Positions 1-4,873 of a stretch of 6,650 bases of DNA are shown one piece after another. Location of the stretch: the NCBI GenBank assembly GCA_031551625.1, contig JAVBNJ010000118.1, forward strand, positions 1 through 6,650, read 5' to 3'. This DNA comes from JAVBNJ01 sp031551625. Lineage in GTDB: Bacteria; Bacteroidota; Bacteroidia; Bacteroidales; UBA932. Under the pieces are notes generated by a model that saw only the letters and a program-made list of their open reading frames with translations, searched no databases and was not told the origin of the DNA. Within the stretch, counting starts at the first letter, position 1. Each line of letters starts with the position of its first letter. A program made the translations under genes and the position numbers.

Positions 1-32
1 AAAATAGAACAACAACTAAAAAAATAATTGAT

Positions 33-1964
33 ATGCAAAAAATCTACTGTTTACTTTTATTATTGCTTTGCGCACCTGTCGGCTATGCCGCTTCGTGCGT
101 ATCGGTGAAACAAGTTAGCGCTAACTATGCCACAAAGCAAGTAACCTTCGATGTAGTATGGTCAACATGTACCGGTACCCACAATTACAAAACATGGATA
201 ATTGTCGATTACCGTACTGTTAATGCCAATGGTACCAAAGGCGCGTGGACACGTGCTACTGTCAGCGGCACCAGCATTGGCACGTTAGTAAGCGCCAGCA
301 AAGGCGTGTGGGTAACGGGCTCGGCGAGTAAAACCCAGCGGGTAACGCTCACATTAAGCGGTATGCCGGCCAGATACGACTGGTGTGCTAATGCGTTAGA
401 CTACCCGCCACAAGCCATAATGAGCAACGGCACCTATACGCTGAAAGGCACGCCACCATTTACTATTAACGGTAGCACCACATTAGGTGCAAATGTAAAA
501 ACCTACACGGGCGCTTGTGTAACATCCGTTACCGATGTGACTAATAACCCCGAGGGGATAGTTACGAATCCGGCCTTTACGGCGGGCGCAATTGCCAGCA
601 CCGGGCAAGCATTGTGCAGCGGCAGTGCGTATACCACTATCGGCAGCACCACTGCCGCCAGCGGCGGCGACGGACGCATTACTTACCGGTGGCTACGGAC
701 TGGAAGTGTTATTAGTGGCGCCACGGCTACAACTTATGTACCCACGCAGGCGGGAACGTATACGCGGCAAGCGAAAGACGGTACGTGTAATACAGCATGG
801 GTTGCATCCACCGGTTCGTGGGTAGTAACGGTGGTTAGTATCCCGGCGGTACCGACATTGACGGCAACCACTACCTGCGAAGGAACAGCCATCACGTTTA
901 CTTCGAGTGCAGTGACAGGAGCCACAGGGTACCAATGGAACGGTACTGGAGTGACAGCCAGTTCCGGTACAGGCCGGACAACGAGTTCAAAAGCCACGAC
1001 CGTGGGAAATTATGCAGCACAAGTTCGTTCCTATACCACTGCCAGTGGCATCACTTGCTACAGTGCCTATACGTCTAATGTCACAGGGGTAATTGTGGAT
1101 ATACCCAATGTACCTACATTAACAGCAACGACCACTTGTGCAGGAACGGCTGTTACTTTTACCTCTTCTTCTGTGAGCGGAGCGACGGGCTACCAGTGGG
1201 CAGGAGCAGGCGTAACAGCCGGTTCGGGTACGGCTCGAACAAAAGCTTCGAATGCCACGACGACCGGAAATTATGTAGCACAAGTACGTTCGTACATTAC
1301 GGCGAGCGGCATCAGTTGTTTCAGCGCGTACACTTCCAATGTAACGGGTGTGATTGTGGCCACGCCTGCGGTGCCAACCCTTACACAGGATGGCCCCGAA
1401 TGTGTTGGTACCGCTATTACGTTTACCTCTTCTTCTGTGAGCGGCGCCACAGGCTACCAGTGGGCCGGAGCGGGCGTAACTGCAAGTTCGGGTACGGCGC
1501 GAACAAAAGCGTCGAAAGCTACAACTGCCGGGAGTTATATAGCACAGGTGCGTGCGTACAGGACGGCAAGCGGTATTATCTGCTACAGCGCCTATACTTC
1601 CAACTTGGCTGGTGTGATTAATACTGGCGGGGCCAGGGATAAGGCGCCTAATTCGTGCGGTTGCGCAACAGGATTGACAGCTTTAAATGGCTATTGTCGG
1701 GATTTGACCGCTGATGGCGCTTTTGCATGTGAGGGGAAAGAACATAAAGTGGTTGCAGCCGAAATTTATTGGGCGAATGCCAGTTGTCCTGCAGGATGGC
1801 AACTTCTTACATATGAAGAAGCTGAACGGGTAGTTGGGTCTTATCTATGTGGAGAATATTGTTTGGCTGGTTATGGGAATCAAACATATAGTGCACGATT
1901 AATATGTGGTGGCACTCTTCGCTGGAGTGTTCAAGATCTCTGCTCAGTCTTATGTTTCCGGTAG
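33..1964 (+). CDS. Secreted multi-domain protein with Ig-like tandem repeats and Cys-rich C-terminus
   Basis: I do not recognise a named gene; this is a 643-residue exported protein of unknown function. Residues 1-20 form a signal peptide: MQK, then a Leu-rich core, then VGYAA. The following Ala-Ala-Ser-Cys22 is a poor lipobox because Ala replaces Leu, so secretion by signal peptidase I is more likely than lipoprotein anchoring. Residues 22-165 are a unique domain. Residues about 195-269 look like a Bacteroidota Ig/PKD-type domain (YRW near 218-220, AGTYT at 240-244). Three 87-residue repeats begin at VPTL 273, 360 and 447, each with two Cys spaced 60 residues apart. Residues 541-643 hold ten Cys and a YWANASCPAGWQLLTYEEAE stretch that resembles FISUMP-type modules (family assignment from memory). 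No obvious type IX secretion sorting domain is visible at the end. The ATG at 33 fits the signal peptide; no Shine-Dalgarno is seen, and only 32 bp of upstream sequence is available. A surface or adhesion role is inference only. Confidence 0.88.
   Translation: MQKIYCLLLLLLCAPVGYAASCVSVKQVSANYATKQVTFDVVWSTCTGTHNYKTWIIVDYRTVNANGTKGAWTRATVSGTSIGTLVSASKGVWVTGSASKTQRVTLTLSGMPARYDWCANALDYPPQAIMSNGTYTLKGTPPFTINGSTTLGANVKTYTGACVTSVTDVTNNPEGIVTNPAFTAGAIASTGQALCSGSAYTTIGSTTAASGGDGRITYRWLRTGSVISGATATTYVPTQAGTYTRQAKDGTCNTAWVASTGSWVVTVVSIPAVPTLTATTTCEGTAITFTSSAVTGATGYQWNGTGVTASSGTGRTTSSKATTVGNYAAQVRSYTTASGITCYSAYTSNVTGVIVDIPNVPTLTATTTCAGTAVTFTSSSVSGATGYQWAGAGVTAGSGTARTKASNATTTGNYVAQVRSYITASGISCFSAYTSNVTGVIVATPAVPTLTQDGPECVGTAITFTSSSVSGATGYQWAGAGVTASSGTARTKASKATTAGSYIAQVRAYRTASGIICYSAYTSNLAGVINTGGARDKAPNSCGCATGLTALNGYCRDLTADGAFACEGKEHKVVAAEIYWANASCPAGWQLLTYEEAERVVGSYLCGEYCLAGYGNQTYSARLICGGTLRWSVQDLCSVLCFR
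849..1622 (+). repeat. Three in-frame 261-bp tandem repeats encoding 87-residue Ig-like units
   Basis: The units begin at about 849, 1110 and 1371, exactly 261 bp apart. Each encodes VPTLT, then Cys, then GTAxTFTSS, SGATGYQW, GTxRTxxSxATT, YxAQVR, a second Cys and YTSN. The Cys pairs are 282/342, 369/429 and 457/517, all 60 apart, which would suit one disulfide per unit. The third unit gains one residue before its first Cys (QDGPEC against ATTTC) and ends without the VxxP linker that joins the others. Units 2 and 3 are the most alike, but they differ at many synonymous positions, so the duplication is not very recent or has been kept under protein-level selection. Because the unit is a multiple of three bases, it also keeps a spurious second frame open across the array. 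Confidence 0.9.
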
Positions 1965-2005
1965 ACGCTGGGTATTCCCACTGTTTTAAGAAAAGGGCTC
2001 TTGTT

Positions 2006-2038
2006 GGGCTGGGGTTCCAAACCTCAGCCCTTCTATCT
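2006..2038 (+). terminator. Probable intrinsic terminator of the secreted-protein gene
   Basis: An 11-bp stem (2006-2016 with 2020-2030) has one G-U wobble and a 3-nt loop, CCA. It lies 41 nt after the stop codon at 1964 and is followed by TTCTATCT, a moderately U-rich tail. The stem is long and GC-rich, which supports termination; the tail is weaker than in a textbook terminator. Confidence 0.6.
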
Positions 2039-2041
2039 AAG

Positions 2042-2056
2042 GCAGGCTATGCCTGC
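2042..2056. other. Short perfect hairpin GCAGGC-TAT-GCCTGC
   Basis: A six-base-pair perfect inverted repeat with a 3-nt loop sits 11 nt after the probable terminator stem. No T-tract follows it. It could be a backup transcript-end structure or part of a small dispersed element; nothing in the sequence decides between these. Confidence 0.35.
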
Positions 2057-2395
2057 AACTATCAGACAAGGGACGTGTCGCCATAACCATTAGTACTGCT
2101 TAGTAGCGTACAAATTGAAAATTCTCAAAATTTGTCAAAGCTGAAAGTCGAATAGAAAATGAAATTATCAGGTTCTCTAGACCTTCCTAAGAAGCAAAAG
2201 AATAATGTACTACGTTTTTCTTTTGTGTGCTTCGTGCCTTTGTTGGGAATACTAAATATAAAAATTTGTCGAATCCGAAAAGACGAACTTGGGGAGCGCT
2301 TGAATAAAACGGTAGGCCGCCGCGGCACAGACCGGCGGTAACGGAAAAAGATGGAAAGGCGCTTCCCTTTTGTGGCTTTTTCAAATTATTATAAA
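2057..2395. other. Gene-poor intergenic stretch with a possible degenerate dispersed repeat
   Basis: I see no credible gene here. Short open frames exist on both strands, but none has a family-like sequence. A stop-to-stop frame at 2206-2307 reads ...CVLRAFVGNTKYKNLS... and ends TWGALE. It has no start codon and resembles, from memory, low-information peptides translated from intergenic repeats scattered through Bacteroidota and metagenome sequences. The right part (about 2280-2382) contains a GC-rich hairpin and a GAAAAAG/CTTTTTC inverted pair (about 2344-2382). The reading as a dispersed repeat is inference and needs a nucleotide search. Confidence 0.4.
2317..2338. other. GC-rich hairpin CCGCCG...CGGCGG
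   Basis: A perfect 6-bp GC stem (2317-2322 with 2333-2338) encloses a 10-nt loop. It stands out as a GC island in otherwise AT-rich intergenic DNA. It is not followed by a T-tract on the plus strand, so it is a poor terminator; it is more likely part of the repeat-like stretch upstream of the ATPase promoter. Confidence 0.4.
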
Positions 2396-2399
2396 GTAA

Positions 2400-2434
2400 T
2401 AATTATTTTTACGTAATTATGAAATAATAATTAT
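2400..2434 (+). repeat. Three TAATTAT elements phased every 14 bp
   Basis: TAATTAT occurs at 2400-2406, 2414-2420 and 2428-2434, with starts exactly 14 bp apart. The outer two sit in a longer shared TAATAATTAT (2397-2406 and 2425-2434), which contains the palindrome ATAATTAT. The last copy overlaps the first bases of the -7 promoter element. The phasing would suit a protein-binding array or operator, but AT-rich promoter DNA can produce such words by chance. Confidence 0.45.
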
Positions 2435-2439
2435 CTTTG
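2411..2439 (+). promoter_or_regulatory. Bacteroidota-type promoter for the ATPase gene
   Basis: TATCTTTG at 2432-2439 matches the Bacteroidota -7 consensus TAnnTTTG exactly, and the following CAGC is typical of such promoters. The -33 element is weak: only TTTTA-like bases occur near 2407-2411, about 20 bp upstream, in place of TTTG. Transcription would begin within a few bases of 2445, giving a leader of about 20 nt before the ATG at 2465. Confidence 0.6.
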
Positions 2440-2464
2440 CAGCATGAATAACTAAATTGATGCT

Positions 2465-3595
2465 ATGAAAGAATATATAAACCCTTTTATTACAAGCGGA
2501 TATGTATCACCCGAATACTTTTGCGATCGCGAGGATGAGACAAAACAGTTACAGCGGGAGCTTCGAAATGGGAACAATGTGGCGCTTATTTCTACCCGCC
2601 GCATGGGAAAAACGGGGCTTATCCGGCATGTGTACCATCAGCCGGTTATTCAAAAAAATTACCATACCTTTTTTGTCGATATTTATGCTACCAAGTCGTT
2701 GCGCGATTTTGTATTCGCCCTTAGCAAAGATATTTTGAGCGAACTGAAACCGTTGGGAAAAAAGGCGATTGAAACATTTTGGAGAAGTGTAAAATCGTTG
2801 CAGGCGTGCATTACGTTTGATGTGACAGGCGTGCCATCGTTCAACCTCGGCTTGGGCGACATACAGACATCAGAAGTTACGTTGAGCGAAATTTTTTCGT
2901 ATTTGAACAAGGCCGGAAAGCCTTGTATTGTGGCCATCGACGAGTTCCAACAAATAGCCGGTTATGCAGAAGAAAACATCGAAGCATTGTTACGTACCTA
3001 CGTGCAGCAATCGAAAAATGTACAATTCATTTTTGCAGGCAGTCAGCGACATGCCATGGGAAATATGTTCCTGAGTGCTTCCCGCCCGTTCTATCAAAGC
3101 GTTTCAATGATGCACTTGGAGTCGATTGCGAAAGAAAAATACTGCGATTTTGCAGTGGAACATTTCAAGCAAGCAGGTAAAAAAATTACTGCCGAAGCGG
3201 TAGCCGTAGTATACGACACGTTCGATGGTGTGACATGGTACTTGCAAAAAGTATTGAATACCCTGTTTGCCATTACACCCAAAAATGTTACTTGCACAGC
3301 GGCTGTGATTCCGGAAGCTATCCGGACAATTGTTAATTCTTATAGCTACGCATACTCCGAAACGCTTTTCCGCTTGCCTGAAAAACAAAAAGAGTTGCTG
3401 ATAGCCATCAATAAAGAAGGGCGCGCGTCATTACTAACCTCAAGTTATTTTATAAAAAAATACAACCTGACTTCGTCAAGCTCTGTGCAAGCGGCCTTGC
3501 GGGCCTTGTTGGTAAAAGATTTTATAACTCAAGAGCAAGGCGAGTATCAAACCTACGACAAGTTTTTCGGCATCTGGTTGCAACAGAACTTTTAG
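2465..3595 (+). CDS. Archaeal-type (ATPase_2/STAND-like) P-loop ATPase
   Basis: This 376-residue protein is a predicted cytoplasmic P-loop ATPase of the archaeal ATPase/ATPase_2 type. The N-terminus has NPF and YFCDRExE, the family's usual lead-in. Walker A is STRRMGKTGL (43-52), in which the first Gly of GxxxxGKT is Ser, a common variation in this family. Walker B is CIVAIDEF (154-161), with Asp159 and the probable catalytic Glu160. A sensor-like FIFAGSQRH follows at 188-196. Residues about 300-376 resemble a winged helix (SSSSVQAALRALLVKDFI) and end in the YDKFFGIWL type of tail seen in relatives. There is no signal peptide or membrane segment. The gene stands alone with its own promoter, and its TAG overlaps the stop of convergent coaD. 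The substrate and biological role of this family are poorly known; a DNA- or nucleoprotein-related function is a guess. Confidence 0.9.
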   Translation: MKEYINPFITSGYVSPEYFCDREDETKQLQRELRNGNNVALISTRRMGKTGLIRHVYHQPVIQKNYHTFFVDIYATKSLRDFVFALSKDILSELKPLGKKAIETFWRSVKSLQACITFDVTGVPSFNLGLGDIQTSEVTLSEIFSYLNKAGKPCIVAIDEFQQIAGYAEENIEALLRTYVQQSKNVQFIFAGSQRHAMGNMFLSASRPFYQSVSMMHLESIAKEKYCDFAVEHFKQAGKKITAEAVAVVYDTFDGVTWYLQKVLNTLFAITPKNVTCTAAVIPEAIRTIVNSYSYAYSETLFRLPEKQKELLIAINKEGRASLLTSSYFIKKYNLTSSSSVQAALRALLVKDFITQEQGEYQTYDKFFGIWLQQNF

Positions 3596-4062
3596 CTCCG
3601 CGGAATTACCTTCATGCCTGAGGGAATGAACGACGATACGTCGCCGCCGTGCATCAGGATATCGCGCACCACCGATGAACTGATGAACGCATGGTCGGGC
3701 TGCGAAGGGAAGAACAGTGTGTCGATATCGGGTGCAAGCCGTTGGTTGGCCTGGGCTACCATGTTTTCGAAATCGAAATCCGACACGGTGCGGATACCAC
3801 GGATAATGAAATGCGCATCCTGTTCGCGGCAAAAATCAACCGTCAAGTGCTCGTAGGTGGCCACGCATACGCGGTCGTCGAATAGCGCCACGGCCTGGCT
3901 AATCATAATAGCACGCTCTTCAGGGGTAAACAATGTGCGTTTATTGCTGTTGTCGCCAATGGCTACAATCACCTTGTCGAATAGCTGCAACGCACGTTGC
4001 AACACATCAAAATGCCCGATGGTAAACGGGTCGAAAGTGCCGGGAAATATGGCTATTTTCAT
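3592..4062 (-). CDS. coaD: Phosphopantetheine adenylyltransferase
   Basis: CoaD transfers AMP from ATP to 4'-phosphopantetheine, giving dephospho-CoA and pyrophosphate, the penultimate step of coenzyme A synthesis in the cytoplasm. I chose the ATG at 4062 (156 residues, normal for CoaD) because it gives the usual MKIAIFPGTFDPF beginning; a TTG at 4071 would add only three residues. The nucleotidyltransferase signature TIGH is at residues 14-17, within FDPFTIGHFDVLQRA. NKRTLFTPEER (about 40-50), RGIRTVSDFDFE (88-99, with the conserved Arg88) and ISSSVVRDI (127-135) match the conserved substrate-binding segments of the family. It lies downstream of ung in the same orientation, and its TAA overlaps the stop codon of the convergent ATPase gene. 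No Shine-Dalgarno is visible. AAACTTTG at 4076-4069 resembles a -7 element, but it is so close to the ATG that it would give an almost leaderless message. Confidence 0.97.
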   Translation of the reverse strand: MKIAIFPGTFDPFTIGHFDVLQRALQLFDKVIVAIGDNSNKRTLFTPEERAIMISQAVALFDDRVCVATYEHLTVDFCREQDAHFIIRGIRTVSDFDFENMVAQANQRLAPDIDTLFFPSQPDHAFISSSVVRDILMHGGDVSSFIPSGMKVIPRS

Positions 4063-4088
4063 GAGATTCAAAGTTTAATTATACATGT

Positions 4089-4119
4089 TTTATCCACGAA
4101 TTACACTAATTTCACGAAT
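4089..4119. repeat. Short 9-nt periodic repeat in the ung-coaD gap
   Basis: Three contiguous 9-nt units occur on the plus strand, TCCACGAAT (4093-4101), TACACTAAT (4102-4110) and TTCACGAAT (4111-4119). Read in the direction of the genes this is ATTCGTGAA ATTAGTGTA ATTCGTGGA followed by TAAA. A lone similar unit, TACACGAAA, lies at 4151-4159. The 16-mer TTTATCCACGAATTAC (4089-4104) recurs exactly at 4858-4873. I recall similar ATTCGTGTAATTCGTGG strings in intergenic DNA of many bacteria, so this is probably a dispersed intergenic repeat. Its function is unknown. Confidence 0.7.
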
Positions 4120-4166
4120 TATTAACAAGACATAAAATTATTAAAGATATTACACGAAATAATTTG

Positions 4167-4841
4167 TTAGTCTGTTAATTTCCAGTCAATCGGTGTGAGT
4201 CCTTGCTGTAGTAACAGCTCGTCGGTTTTTGAAAAATGGCGGCAGCCGGAGAACCGTCCGCCTGCCAGCGGCGAAGGATGTGCAGCTTCGAGCACAAAAT
4301 GTTTGCCGGTATCAATCAGTTCCTTTTTGGCGCGCGCCGGATTGCCCCACAGCAGGAACACAAGGCCTCGCTTCTCGTCGCTCAACTTGCGGATCACCGC
4401 ATCGGTAAATGTTTGCCAGCCAATTTTGCTGTGCGACATCGGTTGCCCGGCCTGCACGGTGAGCACGGTGTTTAGCAGGAATACGCCTTCATTAGCCCAT
4501 TGCTCAAGGCAACCGTGGTGCGGCGGGGTAATACCCAAGTCGTCTTGCAGCTCTTTAAAAATATTGACCAGCGAGGGTGGCGGTTTCACACCGCGCTGTA
4601 CCGAGAAACACAGCCCATGCGCCTGTCCCGGCCCGTGGTACGGGTCTTGCCCAAGTATTACGACTTTCACTTTGTCGAACGGTGTTTTGTCGAATGCATT
4701 AAAAATACGCGGCCCGGGAGGGTATACGGTTTTTCCGCTCATTATTTCGTTGCGCACAAAGCCGGTAATACCGGCAAAATAAGGCTTGTCAAACTCCTCT
4801 TGCAGCAACGCTTTCCAACTCGCTTCTATTTTTACATCCAT
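4167..4841 (-). CDS. ung: Uracil-DNA glycosylase, family 1
   Basis: Ung removes uracil from DNA by cleaving the N-glycosidic bond, starting base-excision repair of deaminated cytosine or misincorporated dUMP. The 224-residue length is standard. The water-activating loop GQDPYHGP is at residues 64-71, with catalytic Asp66; Phe79 lies in the LCFSV that stacks on uracil; LLNTVLTV carries the uracil-contacting Asn124. The DNA-intercalation motif HPSPL begins at the catalytic His188 and is followed by GCRHFSKTDELL. PPPSLVNIFKEL (87-98) is the Pro-rich loop. All key residues of family 1 are present, so the enzyme should be active. The start is ATG at 4841, 28 bp after the lon stop, which suggests co-transcription with lon. 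A gap of about 100 bp with short repeats separates it from coaD. Confidence 0.97.
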   Translation of the reverse strand: MDVKIEASWKALLQEEFDKPYFAGITGFVRNEIMSGKTVYPPGPRIFNAFDKTPFDKVKVVILGQDPYHGPGQAHGLCFSVQRGVKPPPSLVNIFKELQDDLGITPPHHGCLEQWANEGVFLLNTVLTVQAGQPMSHSKIGWQTFTDAVIRKLSDEKRGLVFLLWGNPARAKKELIDTGKHFVLEAAHPSPLAGGRFSGCRHFSKTDELLLQQGLTPIDWKLTD

Positions 4842-4857
4842 ACAACTATATCTTTAG

Positions 4858-4873
4858 TTTATCCACGAATTAC
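4858..4873. repeat. Second copy of the TTTATCCACGAATTAC repeat, spanning the lon stop codon
   Basis: These 16 bp are identical to 4089-4104. Here the element starts in the 28-bp lon-ung gap and runs into the end of lon: the TAA stop of lon (4872-4870 on the minus strand) is made of repeat bases. The flanking sequences of the two copies differ beyond about one base on either side. Confidence 0.75.

Noticed and set aside
1136..1621. 161-codon open frame inside the repeat array on the plus strand
   Set aside because: It is a shadow: the 261-bp repeat is a multiple of three, so a stop-free alternative frame in one unit stays open in the next. Its peptide is a repetitive frameshift of the real protein.
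2111..2134. Imperfect inverted repeat CAAATTGA...TCAAAATTTG
   Set aside because: It needs a two-base bulge, is AT-only in most pairs and has no T-tract or adjacent gene end; likely chance in AT-rich DNA.
2159..2341. Overlapping short open frames on both strands at about 2125-2384
   Set aside because: No family-like sequence, no ribosome-binding or promoter context and mutual overlap on both strands; better explained as intergenic repeat-like DNA.
2523..2530. GCGATCGC palindrome at the start of the ATPase gene
   Set aside because: A single 8-bp palindrome inside a coding sequence; it is not repeated in the window and so carries no signal here.
4062..4071. TTG at 4071 as the coaD start
   Set aside because: The ATG at 4062 gives the canonical MKIAIFPGTFDP beginning and the usual length; the three extra residues add nothing conserved.
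4090..4098. TTATCCACG resembling a DnaA box (also 4859-4867)
   Set aside because: One mismatch to TTATCCACA and only two copies 770 bp apart, both inside the short repeat; no AT-rich unwinding region with clustered boxes and no dnaA or dnaN nearby, so not an origin.
4195..4782. 195-codon plus-strand open frame opposite ung
   Set aside because: It lies fully antisense to an unmistakable uracil-DNA glycosylase, with no recognisable protein features; codon bias of ung leaves the complement open.
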